Below, piece by piece: positions 1 through 6,632 of a stretch of 10,702 nucleotides of DNA. Position numbers and translations under genes: made by a program. This stretch comes from Nanoarchaeales archaeon (lineage in GTDB: Archaea > Nanobdellota > Nanobdellia > Woesearchaeales > UBA583): NCBI GenBank assembly GCA_013215525.1, contig JABSQY010000059.1, forward strand, positions 1 to 10,702, written 5' to 3'. Each line of letters begins with the position of its first letter. Positions within the stretch are counted from its first letter, which is position 1. The notes beneath the pieces are model-generated. The model was not told the origin of the DNA and ran no database searches. It saw only the letters and a program-made list of their open reading frames with translations.

Positions 1-34
1 AAAAATAAATTTCAAAAAAAATATAATAAATATA

Positions 35-54
35 AGTGTGAATTTTAACACACT
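35..54. repeat. Short inverted repeat AGTGTG/CACACT
   Basis: Six-base perfect arms (AGTGTG at 35-40, CACACT at 49-54) flank an 8-base AT spacer. It lies in a gene-free stretch about 300 bases upstream of the first gene. It could be a protein-binding dyad or a small hairpin. The function is unknown, and the left arm also belongs to a GTGAATT motif that recurs between genes in this window. Confidence 0.4.
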
Positions 55-81
55 CTGGCTAGACACACACATAAAGGATGT

Positions 82-174
82 AAGTTTTGATAGTAACTTT
101 TAAACACATAAGTGGAGTTCAATATTATTAGTTTTGCTAACTATATTTAATCATAATATATTAATTCAATCTTG
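82..174 (+). repeat. Bipartite intergenic repeat, copy 1
   Basis: This noncoding stretch aligns, almost without gaps, to two other places in the window read on the minus strand (1985-2079 and 2736-2838). It contains two half-sites built around GTTTTGATAGTAACTTT and TTATTAGTTTTGCTAACTA, with TTTTG cores at 85-89 and 132-136, 47 bases apart. After the second half-site come TATTTAATCA and, 14 bases later, AATCTT. The 2736-2838 copy has both at the same spacing. The second half-site is a dyad (TTAG-ttttg-CTAA). No open reading frame crosses it. It could be a binding site array, a structured RNA or a small mobile repeat; nothing in the sequence decides which. Confidence 0.6.
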
Positions 175-181
175 ATAAGAT

Positions 182-204
182 AATACTATCAAAAATTACA
201 ATAT
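182..204 (-). repeat. Solitary half-site of the bipartite repeat
   Basis: On the minus strand this reads as TAATTTTTGATAGTATTATC, which resembles the half-site of the bipartite element (GTTTTGAYAATAACTTT). It is inverted relative to the complete copy at 82-174 and has no partner 46 bases away. The match is partial and may be chance in such AT-rich DNA. Confidence 0.25.
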
Positions 205-285
205 TATGTGGATTTAGAAGATAAAGTAGAATTAGACGATTTAAGAAGACTTTTTCTAAAACTTATAAAGATAGATGATAAATAG
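184..285 (+). pseudogene. Possible gene remnant (C-terminal tail)
   Basis: A frame is open from 184 to a TAG at 283-285. Its last 25 codons, from a GTG at 208, read VDLEDKVELDDLRRLFLKLI and then KIDDK, an acidic amphipathic pattern like the final helix of a real protein. There is no ATG and no TATA box at the distance the neighbouring genes use. A 3' remnant of a decayed gene is therefore more plausible than a small active gene. Chance is also possible at this length, so confidence is low. Confidence 0.2.
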
Positions 286-322
286 TCTTAAAATCAATAT
301 AAAATAAACTAAATTCGTTAAA

Positions 323-330
323 TATATAAA
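323..330 (+). promoter_or_regulatory. TATA box of the 352-840 gene
   Basis: TATATAAA centred near 326 lies 26 bases before the ATG at 352, the spacing of a leaderless archaeal promoter. It is only 20 bases before the alternative ATG at 346, so it favours 352 as the start. Confidence 0.55.
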
Positions 331-351
331 CAATAATAATTATGAATGAGT

Positions 352-840
352 ATGACTTCAAAACTTCAAAATAAAAGAGAGGATTTAGTAAATTTATTAC
401 TAGAAATTACATTTGTTAAATTAGAAAACAAATATTTTATATTTGAAGTTGAAACCTCAAACTCTGACACTGAATCCAGTGAAAATTGGCACACAATATA
501 CCAAATGAAAAACCAAAAACTAAAAGAAGTATACTCACCATCAGAAGAAGTTGAATGCGGATGTTTAGATATATCTGAAAGTTTCAATCGAACAATGAAA
601 TATCTTAAAAAAAACAATATAACTCAATTAAACACAATAGTGGGAATAAACTACAAAGGTTTGAATTTATTAGGAGTAGACATGGAACCTACACAATATG
701 ATGGTGAAACTGGAATAGACTACTACGCAACAAATTTTATAGATAAAAATGATTGGTGGTTAACAAGTATGCTAAAAAAAGAAAATATTAGTCTAGATGG
801 ACCATTTCAAACAAAACATAATATGCTAAGATATATCTAG
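352..840 (+). CDS. Hypothetical protein, 162 aa
   Basis: I do not recognise this protein. The frame also has an ATG at 346, but the TATA box at 323-330 sits at leaderless distance (26 bases) from 352, so 352 is preferred; the product then begins MTSKLQNKRED. It is a soluble, acidic, Asn-rich protein with no signal peptide or membrane segment. It begins with a Lys/Arg-rich helix, then shows likely beta strands (KYFIFEVET), a CGC pair in the middle and a Trp-rich stretch (DWWLTSML) near the end. Codon bias matches its AT-rich neighbours and the gene ends in TAG, the only non-TAA terminator among the intact genes here. It stands alone as its own unit upstream of trhO. It is probably a real lineage-restricted gene, because a frame this long is unlikely by chance at this base composition. 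The function is unknown. Confidence 0.7.
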   Translation: MTSKLQNKREDLVNLLLEITFVKLENKYFIFEVETSNSDTESSENWHTIYQMKNQKLKEVYSPSEEVECGCLDISESFNRTMKYLKKNNITQLNTIVGINYKGLNLLGVDMEPTQYDGETGIDYYATNFIDKNDWWLTSMLKKENISLDGPFQTKHNMLRYI

Positions 841-965
841 CAAAAACAACAATTTTGAAAATCACATAATATAGTAAAAAAACACACAATTTTCCCAATT
901 AAAGAAGTGAATAATTTATCTCTATAACAAGTAAAATTAATATAAATTTTAAAAATAAAGAAATG

Positions 966-975
966 TTTAAAAATA
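966..975 (+). promoter_or_regulatory. TATA box of trhO copy 1
   Basis: TTTAAAAATA is centred about 26 bases before the ATG at 996, with a purine-rich AAAGAAATG (BRE-like) just upstream. It implies a leaderless transcript. The same promoter is duplicated in front of the second trhO copy, with a one-base indel between TATA box and ATG. Confidence 0.65.
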
Positions 976-995
976 CAATTTAATTCTTATATACT

Positions 996-1913
996 ATGGA
1001 TAATATTACATTCTACAAATTTGTAGAAATAAACAACCTTGATGAACTAAAAGAAACCATTTTAGACTTTTGTATAAAAAACGAAATAAAAGGAAAAATT
1101 TTAATAGCTAAAGAAGGTATAAGTGGTTACTGTAGTGGAAATGAAAACGCAACTAAAGACTTTAAAGCATTTATGCATAAAATTGAGCAATTTAAAGACT
1201 TATGGTTTAAACACAATAAGACTGAAAAAGAAAACTCAAAAAAGATGTTAGTAAAAATAAGAAATGAGATTATAACATTCAAACAAGACTACGACATAAC
1301 AAAGACTGGAAAATACCTAAAACCAGAAGATTTAGACAAATTATACGAATCAAATGAAGATTTTCTAATCATTGATACAAGAAATGACTACGAATACGAG
1401 CAAGGACACTTCAAAAATGCAGTCAAAATTAATAGTCGTGAATTTACTCAATTCCCAGAAGAAGTATTAAAATTAAAAGAACAAGCAAAAGGTAAAAAAG
1501 TAGTAACATATTGTACAGGAGGAGTTAGGTGCGAGAAAGCAACAGCCTGGATGAATGAAAATGGATTTGACGATGTATACCAACTAGACGGTGGAGTTAT
1601 AAACTATGGAATTGAAAGAGGACAAGGAAACTGGGAGGGAAAATGTTTTGTATTTGATGATAGAGGAGCAATAGAAATCGACCCAAAAAAACAAGATATA
1701 AAATATAGTCAATGTAGTATCTGCTTTGTGCCATGTGAGAATAATCAAACGTGTCGTGTATGTAATAAAGAATACTTAATGTGTGTAGATTGTGATCCAT
1801 TAATGGAAAACACATGTTCTAAATTTTGTAGAAATCTAGAAAAAATGAAAGAAGAAAAAATTAAATCAAATAAAGAATATCAAGAACTAAAAGCTAGAGA
1901 AGCATCAAATTAA
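996..1913 (+). CDS. trhO: tRNA uridine(34) hydroxylase, rhodanese family (intact copy)
   Basis: The 305-residue product matches the TrhO/YceA family, cytoplasmic enzymes that hydroxylate uridine 34 of certain tRNAs during wobble-base 5-oxyuridine modification. The N-terminal half (about 1-110) is the acylphosphatase-like domain, including IAKEGISGYCSG at 38-49. The rhodanese domain follows (about 115-215): IIDTRNDYEYEQGHF, then the active-site loop YCTGGVRC with Cys173 as predicted catalytic residue and Cys179 close by. The C-terminal region (240-278) has nine cysteines in CxxC-like pairs (CSIC, CRVC, CVDC), the zinc-ribbon-like tail of many family members, followed by a Lys-rich helix. Length is close to normal. 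The ATG lies 26 bases after a TATA-box centre and no ribosome-binding site is visible, so the transcript is probably leaderless. A close paralogue carrying a premature stop lies 7920 bases downstream at the same phase. Confidence 0.9.
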   Translation: MDNITFYKFVEINNLDELKETILDFCIKNEIKGKILIAKEGISGYCSGNENATKDFKAFMHKIEQFKDLWFKHNKTEKENSKKMLVKIRNEIITFKQDYDITKTGKYLKPEDLDKLYESNEDFLIIDTRNDYEYEQGHFKNAVKINSREFTQFPEEVLKLKEQAKGKKVVTYCTGGVRCEKATAWMNENGFDDVYQLDGGVINYGIERGQGNWEGKCFVFDDRGAIEIDPKKQDIKYSQCSICFVPCENNQTCRVCNKEYLMCVDCDPLMENTCSKFCRNLEKMKEEKIKSNKEYQELKAREASN

Positions 1914-1970
1914 AATAAAGAAGTGAATTAGATATACTTTCAATTTAAAAATCTATGGGAAAAATAAAAT

Positions 1971-1982
1971 AAAAATATTTTT
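1971..1982. terminator. Palindromic AT terminator between convergent genes
   Basis: The perfect palindrome AAAAATATTTTT lies between the convergent trhO copy 1 and DJ-1 genes. It gives an oligo-T run on either strand, and on the minus strand more T tracts follow (TTTTTATTTTATTTTT). Archaeal termination usually needs only such T runs. The identical 12 bases sit directly after trhO copy 2. Confidence 0.45.
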
Positions 1983-1984
1983 AA

Positions 1985-2079
1985 CAAGATTCACTGATTA
2001 AAAGAAGTTATCAAAAATAGTTATTTTCAGAATGTATTGGTGCTTGAAAGTTATTGTCAAAACTAATAATTTTCCAAAA
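1985..2079 (-). repeat. Bipartite intergenic repeat, copy 2
   Basis: Read on the minus strand, this is the second copy of the element described at 82-174. It starts 24 bases after the stop codon of the DJ-1 gene and runs into the bidirectional terminator. TTTTG cores correspond to plus-strand CAAAA at 2058-2062 and 2012-2016, exactly 46 bases apart. The first half-site is a good hairpin: arms GAAAGTTATT (2046-2055) and AATAATTTTC (2065-2074, plus strand) pair at 9 of 10 positions around a 9-base loop. The conserved TTTAATCA and AATCTTG follow, but 11 bases between them are missing relative to the other copies. Confidence 0.65.
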
Positions 2080-2103
2080 TAAAAATAATTAATTCAAAAA
2101 GAA

Positions 2104-2622
2104 TTATTGTAATAATTTAATTATGTCTAAAGCGAATTCTTCTGAACTTCTTGGACCTTCTGCAGTAATAACATTTCCATCAACAACACATGACTTATTC
2201 AAATATGTAGCTTTAGAATCATTACAAAGTTTTGAAAAACTACCATCATAATTACTCCCAGTACAAGTTTTTCCATCTAAAATCCCCCAATGTAAAAATA
2301 ATCTAGTTGCAGCGCAAATTGCACTAACCACTTTATTATTTTCAAAATAATAATTAACTAAATCCTCAGTTAACGAATTGTCCATAAAATCTAAAGAACC
2401 AATACCTCCAACAAAACAAATCCCATCAAATTCCTTCAATTCATCAGAATATTTTTCAAAATTAAAATCATTTTTAACTTCATAACCAAATCTACCAGTA
2501 GATATATCGTGAAATGATACAGATTTAACATCAATATCGTGCTTTTCAAAAAAAGCCTTAGTAACTATATATTCACTATCTCTAAAATCCCTTTGCGCTA
2601 ATACCATTAATATTTTTTTCAT
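2104..2622 (-). CDS. DJ-1/PfpI family protein
   Basis: The 172-residue product is a typical single-domain member of the DJ-1/PfpI class I glutamine-amidotransferase-like superfamily. Visible hallmarks are the N-terminal strand KKILMVLAQ, the acidic helper motif FRDSEY with Glu17, the FVGGIGSLDF loop, the nucleophile elbow SAICAATRLFL with Cys103, and the closing ITAEGPRSSEEFALDII, which mirrors the 'GP...EFAL' end of DJ-1 proteins. The residue after Cys is Ala, as in DJ-1, rather than the His of PfpI-type peptidases, so a DJ-1-like role (carbonyl or oxidative stress response, deglycase-like or redox-sensing chemistry) fits better than proteolysis. The exact reaction cannot be read from sequence. 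A minus-strand TATA box at 2644-2653 sits 26 bases before the ATG, implying a leaderless transcript. Copies of the bipartite repeat lie on both sides of the gene. Confidence 0.88.
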   Translation of the reverse strand: MKKILMVLAQRDFRDSEYIVTKAFFEKHDIDVKSVSFHDISTGRFGYEVKNDFNFEKYSDELKEFDGICFVGGIGSLDFMDNSLTEDLVNYYFENNKVVSAICAATRLFLHWGILDGKTCTGSNYDGSFSKLCNDSKATYLNKSCVVDGNVITAEGPRSSEEFALDIIKLLQ

Positions 2623-2643
2623 AAAAACAAATAAGTGATGAAA

Positions 2644-2653
2644 TTATATAAAT
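2644..2653 (-). promoter_or_regulatory. TATA box of the DJ-1 gene
   Basis: On the minus strand it reads ATTTATATAA, centred 26 bases before the ATG at 2622. The upstream bases AACATACT recur directly before the TATA box of the pilin-like gene (3647-3656), suggesting a shared BRE-like element. Confidence 0.65.
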
Positions 2654-2669
2654 AGTATGTTTAAAAATG

Positions 2670-2700
2670 AGATAAAAAATAAGAAAAAATACAAAAAATA
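2670..2700 (-). terminator. T-tract terminator downstream of the 2860-3198 gene
   Basis: On the minus strand there are three consecutive T6 runs (ATTTTTTG, ATTTTTTC, ATTTTTTATC). They lie after the bipartite repeat copy 3 and before the DJ-1 promoter. Oligo-T runs of this kind terminate archaeal RNA polymerase. If used, the repeat would be transcribed either as the 3' end of the zinc-domain gene's mRNA or separately. Confidence 0.4.
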
Positions 2701-2735
2701 AAGTGTGATTTAAAGTTCATAATTAAATAAGACAT

Positions 2736-2838
2736 AAGATTATAATAAACATTATTGATTAAATATTATTGTCAAAACCAATTATATTCGAAATTTGAAA
2801 ATACTTGAAAGTTATTATCAAAAACAATTATTTTCGAC
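2736..2838 (-). repeat. Bipartite intergenic repeat, copy 3
   Basis: Read on the minus strand, this is the third copy of the element at 82-174. It begins about 20 bases after the stop of the Ada-like gene. TTTTG cores correspond to plus-strand CAAAA at 2819-2823 and 2773-2777, again 46 bases apart. The spacer between half-sites begins TTTCAAG, as in copy 2. The tail has ATTTAATCA, then 14 bases, then AATCTT, the same spacing as copy 1. The first half-site has imperfect hairpin arms (GAAAGTTATT at 2807-2816 and AATTATTTTC at 2826-2835). Confidence 0.65.
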
Positions 2839-2859
2839 AATAAAAAAATATGTGAATAA

Positions 2860-3198
2860 TTATTCTAAACTAATACACTGACACAGAACAAAACCATCTT
2901 TTACAGCTTTTTTAGAATCTCCAAAGAATTCTCTATTTTGATCATTAATTTTCTTTGCAAACCCACAATCAAAGTAATGAACCTTCATTGAACTCTTATT
3001 ACCAATAAAAGTCTTATCTTTTCCTAAAGGATTTTGCTTCTCACCAATATTAACTCTATTCTCTGTAATTAGAATTAATAACTCCTTATTAGACTTCTCT
3101 AAAGCATCAATTCTCTCTAAAAGGTATAAATTATCTTGTTTTACCTTATCAAATCCTTCTTTAACTAAATCAAATTCATATTCAATATCTGTAACCAT
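2860..3198 (-). CDS. Coiled-coil protein with C-terminal Ada-like zinc-binding domain
   Basis: The product has 112 residues. Residues 5-50 form a heptad-like, Glu/Lys/Leu-rich helix (DLVKEGFDKVKQDNLYLLER onward), probably a coiled coil for oligomerisation. Residues 63-109 look like the small Ada metal-binding-type module often found at the C-terminus of bacterial nucleases and secreted competence-type proteins: FIGNKSSMKVHYFDC, then AKKINDQN, then a C-terminal CxC. His74, Cys78, Cys106 and Cys108 would be the zinc ligands. That fold binds zinc and in some proteins DNA. No catalytic domain is fused here, so this is a stand-alone binding or adaptor protein. There is no signal peptide, so it is probably cytoplasmic. 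A TATA box at 3220-3227 (minus strand) lies at leaderless distance. Domain assignment is by pattern recognition only. Confidence 0.7.
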   Translation of the reverse strand: MVTDIEYEFDLVKEGFDKVKQDNLYLLERIDALEKSNKELLILITENRVNIGEKQNPLGKDKTFIGNKSSMKVHYFDCGFAKKINDQNREFFGDSKKAVKDGFVLCQCISLE

Positions 3199-3219
3199 AA
3201 TTCTATTACTACTCGTGAG

Positions 3220-3227
3220 TTTATAAG
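3220..3227 (-). promoter_or_regulatory. TATA box of the 2860-3198 gene
   Basis: On the minus strand it reads CTTATAAA, centred about 25 bases before the ATG at 3198. It lies in the short gap downstream of the pilin-like gene, so the two minus-strand genes have separate promoters. Confidence 0.6.
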
Positions 3228-3242
3228 TTTTACTTTTATATA

Positions 3243-3626
3243 TTACTCTAAATTCAAAGTTTTAACAACAATATCTTTTTGAGTAACAACCATAACTTCC
3301 ACAGGACTTGTAGCAGCACCCAAACAACCTGAAACATCAAAGAACTCGAAACCCGACACATCTCCAGACAAACCACAATCTAACTGATTAATAGAAATTG
3401 ATTTAATCTCAATATTCGAATCCGAATAAACATATAAATTATCTCCAATTAAACTCTGTATTTTAATAGAATCTAAAGATACTTTAAACTTATCATTATT
3501 TTCAACTAAAAAATCATTTGTAAAAGATGTTTGCCAATCAGAATAAATAATAACAGATAATATAGAAACCACAAGTAACAAACTTAATGCAATAATAGAA
3601 GAAATAGCATTTTTAAACATAAACAT
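3243..3626 (-). CDS. Archaeal type IV pilin-like protein
   Basis: The N-terminus MFMFKNAISSIIALSLLLVV, followed by a further hydrophobic run to about residue 28, is a class III (prepilin-like) signal. A short basic stretch precedes AIS and a long hydrophobic helix, which archaeal prepilin peptidase cleaves just before the helix. The frame extends upstream to an ATG at 3647, but that codon overlaps the promoter: the minus-strand TATA box TTTTATATAA at 3647-3656 is centred 26 bases before the ATG at 3626. I therefore place the start at 3626 (127 aa). The rest is a small beta-rich head (about 40-127) with two cysteines (84 and 101) that could form a disulfide, and a strand-rich end (VEVMVVTQKDIVVKTLNLE). 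No other pilus or archaellum genes are in the window. It may be a minor pilin or a membrane-anchored surface protein. Confidence 0.75.
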   Translation of the reverse strand: MFMFKNAISSIIALSLLLVVSILSVIIYSDWQTSFTNDFLVENNDKFKVSLDSIKIQSLIGDNLYVYSDSNIEIKSISINQLDCGLSGDVSGFEFFDVSGCLGAATSPVEVMVVTQKDIVVKTLNLE

Positions 3627-3646
3627 AACTATAATGTAGAAATCCA

Positions 3647-3656
3647 TTATATAAAA
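3647..3656 (-). promoter_or_regulatory. TATA box of the pilin-like gene
   Basis: On the minus strand it reads TTTTATATAA, preceded by TTAACATAC, very like the DJ-1 promoter. It overlaps the upstream ATG at 3647 and is 26 bases from the ATG at 3626, so it decides the start of this gene. Confidence 0.65.
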
Positions 3657-3714
3657 GTATGTTAAAACAATTAAGTTAATTTAAGAGTATAACAACTAAA
3701 ATTAAAGATAAATC

Positions 3715-3722
3715 TTTTTAAA
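3715..3722 (+). promoter_or_regulatory. TATA box of the MFS gene
   Basis: TTTTTAAA is centred 26 bases before the ATG at 3744. It lies in the divergent gap between the pilin-like gene and the transporter gene, about 60 bases from the pilin promoter. Confidence 0.5.
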
Positions 3723-3743
3723 CACAAATTGAAATAAACAACT

Positions 3744-4925
3744 ATGTTAAACAAAATTTTATTAAAAAATTATCTACTCGACAAATCAAATGATTTAATA
3801 CTAATCAAATTATTTCTATCATTTGGTATGGCAATAATATCTATTCTACCTACACTATACCTTAGACACCTAGGTCTTTCAAATTCTGAAATCGGATTAC
3901 TAATGGGTGGAACCCTATTTTTATCAATATTAATTTCAATGTTTACAACAGCATTTTTAGAAAGAATAAATGAATATAAAATATTTGTAACATCAATCAT
4001 AGTTCCTGCGATATGTTTAGTATTTATATTAATATTTGAAAACTTATACTTTTTTATATTCTATTTAATACTTCTAAGTATATTTAACACATTTAAAAAT
4101 AACTCTTTTTCAATAATTTTTAGAGATGTAACTAAAAAAAGTGAATACTCTAAAAAGCAAGGTTTAATGTACGCTTTACTAAATATAGGTTGGTTTGTTG
4201 GTCCACTATTAGCTGGATTAATACTTGAAAATTATTCATTCTTTGAAACATTTGGACTTGCACTAATGTTTATAACAATAAGTATAATAATTTCATTAGC
4301 AATTAAATTTGATTTAAAAGTAAAAGATAGAATAATTTATGACAATAATATAATAGAAAATTTCAAATACTACATTAAAAGAAAAAAATTAAACAAAGCA
4401 TATTTAATAAATTTTGGAAGTGGAATATGGTACACATTAATATTTACATTTATGCCACTATACATACTTGACTCTGGATTAGGTGAGGCATGGGTTGGAA
4501 TTTTTATATCTTTAACTCAACTACCATTAGTATTAATTCAATTAAAACTTGGATATTTTATTGAAAAATTTGGAACAAAAAACTTAATGAAATACTCATA
4601 CATATATTTAATAATTGTATCAATACTATGTTTTATATCTCCAAATGTCTACACGATTATGGTACTACTAATGTCAACAGCAGTCGCATTAGGATTCATA
4701 GAACCACTTAGAGACATATACTTTTTTAAAAGTGTAAAATCAATTGATGAAGAAAAAACATATCCAATATTTAATACTGCATCACCACTAGGAGCAGTAT
4801 TTGGAAGATTATTTTTATCATACATTGTATTATTATTTGCATTTGAATATATCTTTTTAACAATGGGAATTTTAATGTTAATCTTCGCAGGAGTTTGTTA
4901 TACATTAAAAAATTATAATAATTAA
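3744..4925 (+). CDS. Major facilitator superfamily (MFS) transporter
   Basis: The 393-residue, very hydrophobic protein has about 12 predicted membrane helices in two six-helix halves, separated by a charged loop near residues 190-215 (KFDLKVKDRI...YYIKRKKLNKAY). The first half shows the loop 2-3 signature region (LRHLGLSNSEIGLLMG, then LERINEYKIF) and the helix-5 motif NIGWFVGPLLAGLILE. The second half has the equivalent loop GYFIEKFGTKNLMKYS. These are typical of MFS secondary carriers that move small molecules using an ion gradient. The substrate cannot be inferred: drug-efflux-type and nutrient carriers look alike at this level. Length fits the family. The ATG lies 26 bases after a TATA-box centre. 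The gene stands alone and converges on the SulP gene across a 73-base AT-rich gap. Its GC content is very low, like the surrounding DNA. Confidence 0.85.
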   Translation: MLNKILLKNYLLDKSNDLILIKLFLSFGMAIISILPTLYLRHLGLSNSEIGLLMGGTLFLSILISMFTTAFLERINEYKIFVTSIIVPAICLVFILIFENLYFFIFYLILLSIFNTFKNNSFSIIFRDVTKKSEYSKKQGLMYALLNIGWFVGPLLAGLILENYSFFETFGLALMFITISIIISLAIKFDLKVKDRIIYDNNIIENFKYYIKRKKLNKAYLINFGSGIWYTLIFTFMPLYILDSGLGEAWVGIFISLTQLPLVLIQLKLGYFIEKFGTKNLMKYSYIYLIIVSILCFISPNVYTIMVLLMSTAVALGFIEPLRDIYFFKSVKSIDEEKTYPIFNTASPLGAVFGRLFLSYIVLLFAFEYIFLTMGILMLIFAGVCYTLKNYNN

Positions 4926-4939
4926 TTAAATTCATAAAA

Positions 4940-4990
4940 GATAAAAACTATAAATTAAAAAATAAAAGTTACATAAAAAATAATAATTCA
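4940..4990 (-). terminator. T-tract terminator of the SulP gene
   Basis: After the SulP stop, the minus strand shows successive T runs (ATTATTTTTTATG, then TTTTATTTTTTAATT, then AGTTTTTATC) in the 73-base convergent gap. These are likely factor-independent archaeal termination signals. The plus strand of the same gap has few T runs, so the MFS transcript may stop further in, for example at the T6 run near 5009. Confidence 0.4.
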
Positions 4991-4998
4991 TTAATAAT

Positions 4999-6609
4999 TT
5001 AATGAAGTTTTTTATCTGTCCCATCAGATAAAACAAAATACTCTGGGTCATTAGAAGAATTCACAACATGTTCATTAAACCTTTTGTTTGACTTTGATAA
5101 AATACTTTTACAATCATCACTTAAATGTTTCAAATAAACTTCTTTTCCTGCTTTTTCATATTTCTTAACTAATTTCTCAATACACTCAATTGCAGAATGG
5201 TCACAAATTCTTGAATCTTTAAACTCAATCTCAATCTTTTTAGGATCAGAACTAACATCAAATCTAGATATAAAATCAGTAATAGAACCAAAAAATAATG
5301 GCCCCCAAACTTCATACACTTTAACACCTTTCTTATTCTCATATATTCTTAAATGTATACGTGTCGCATTATCCCAACTAAACATAAGAGCAGACACAAT
5401 AACTCCTGCAATCACAGCAATTGCTAAATCAAAAACAACAGTCATCCCAGAAACTAAAACTAAAACAAAAGCGTCACCCTTTGGAATTTTATTAAGAATT
5501 TCAAAACTACTCCAAGCGAAAGTTCCAATAACTACCATAAACATAACACCTACAAGTGCTGCTACAGGAATAATCTCTATTAACCCAGATAAAAATAGAA
5601 TAAATGCTAATAACGCTAAAGCTGCAATGATACCAGATGCTCGACCACGACCACCACTTTCAACATTAATTAAACTTTGACCAATCATTGCGCAACCTCC
5701 CATCCCACCAAATAATCCAGTAACAATATTTGCAGAACCTTGAGCAACACACTCACGATTAGATTGTCCACGTGTCCCTGTAATCTCATCAAGTAAATTT
5801 AAAGTCATTAAAGATTCAATTAATCCAATCGCTGCTAAAATTAAAGCATATGGTAAAATAAAATATAAAGTTTCTAAATTAAAAGGAATAAAGCTAAAAA
5901 TTTCAGTTTGAAAAACTGGAAGTCCACCAGACAAACCAGTACCACCACCGTCACGAATCATACTTCCAACTGTACTAACATTTAATTTAGCAACAATTGC
6001 AATAACTGTAACAGTTACAATAGCTACAAGAGCTGCTGGAATTTTACGAGTATATTTAGGTAAAATAAACATAATTACCATAGTTAACAATACAAGCCCT
6101 GCCATCGACAACAACGCAGTTCCAACAAGCCACTCTCCAGTAACCGTATTCTTAAACATTCCAACTTGAGATAAAAAGATAACAATTGCTAAACCATTAA
6201 CAAATCCCATCATAACTGGATGAGGAATTAAACGTACAAATTTTCCTAATTTAAATAAACCTGCAAGAATTTGAAAAGAACCCATCAAAATCACAGTTAA
6301 AAATAAATAATAAACTCCAAGACCAATAATTGGATTATCCATTAATAGACCCATTTCATTACCTTTAGCAACCAAACTTACCATCACAACAGCAAGTGCT
6401 CCTGTAGCCCCTGAAATCATACCAGGACGTCCTCCAAAAATTGATGTAATCAACCCAATCATAAAAGCTGCATACAAACCAACAAGTGGATCAACTCCTG
6501 CAACAAATGCAAACGCCACTGCCTCAGGAACTAAAGCAAGCGCTACAGTTAACCCAGACAAAGCATCATTTTTAAGACTCATAGTCTTATTTTTTAAATA
6601 ATTAAACAT
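4999..6609 (-). CDS. SulP family anion transporter with STAS domain
   Basis: The integral membrane protein (536 aa from the ATG at 6609) belongs to the SulP/SLC26 family, which transports sulfate, bicarbonate or other anions. The membrane part (about 10-415) has the family's opening signature DALSGLTVALALVPEAVAFA, then GVDPLVGLYAAF and GGRPGMISGATGA, which lines the substrate site between half-helices TM3 and TM10. Later come NIVTGLFGGMGGCAMIGQS and a Gly/Arg-rich GGRGRASG. A cytoplasmic STAS domain fills about 421-510 (YEVWGPLFFGSITDF, then FKDSRICDHSAIECIEKL), with a short hydrophilic tail. The frame extends to a TTG at 6642, but the minus-strand TATA box at 6633-6639 is 27 bases before the ATG at 6609 and lies within that extension, so 6609 is preferred. 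The sequence looks like bacterial SulP proteins, suggesting acquisition from bacteria (inference). The substrate is undetermined. Confidence 0.9.
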   Translation of the reverse strand: MFNYLKNKTMSLKNDALSGLTVALALVPEAVAFAFVAGVDPLVGLYAAFMIGLITSIFGGRPGMISGATGALAVVMVSLVAKGNEMGLLMDNPIIGLGVYYLFLTVILMGSFQILAGLFKLGKFVRLIPHPVMMGFVNGLAIVIFLSQVGMFKNTVTGEWLVGTALLSMAGLVLLTMVIMFILPKYTRKIPAALVAIVTVTVIAIVAKLNVSTVGSMIRDGGGTGLSGGLPVFQTEIFSFIPFNLETLYFILPYALILAAIGLIESLMTLNLLDEITGTRGQSNRECVAQGSANIVTGLFGGMGGCAMIGQSLINVESGGRGRASGIIAALALLAFILFLSGLIEIIPVAALVGVMFMVVIGTFAWSSFEILNKIPKGDAFVLVLVSGMTVVFDLAIAVIAGVIVSALMFSWDNATRIHLRIYENKKGVKVYEVWGPLFFGSITDFISRFDVSSDPKKIEIEFKDSRICDHSAIECIEKLVKKYEKAGKEVYLKHLSDDCKSILSKSNKRFNEHVVNSSNDPEYFVLSDGTDKKLH

Positions 6610-6632
6610 ACTATAAAAAAACAATTTTGAGA

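Noticed and set aside
1..345. tRNA or other known RNA in the gene-free left end
   Set aside because: No cloverleaf-compatible GTTC/T-loop sequence or known RNA motif is seen. Only the repeats, a dyad and a possible gene remnant can be supported.
366..617. Antisense reading frames within trhO, MFS and the 352-840 gene (for example 366-617, 1597-1815, 3770-4000, 8933-9202, 9532-9735, all minus)
   Set aside because: They lie wholly inside well-supported genes, have no promoter at the usual distance and show no recognisable protein features.
1985..2838. Repeats with regular spacing as a CRISPR array
   Set aside because: Only two half-sites per locus, with imperfect identity, hairpin-like halves and spacers that are partly conserved between loci (CTTGAAAG). 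No cas genes are present.
3627..3647. ATG at 3647 for the pilin-like protein
   Set aside because: It would overlap the TATA box and put seven extra residues before the short basic stretch typical of class III signals.
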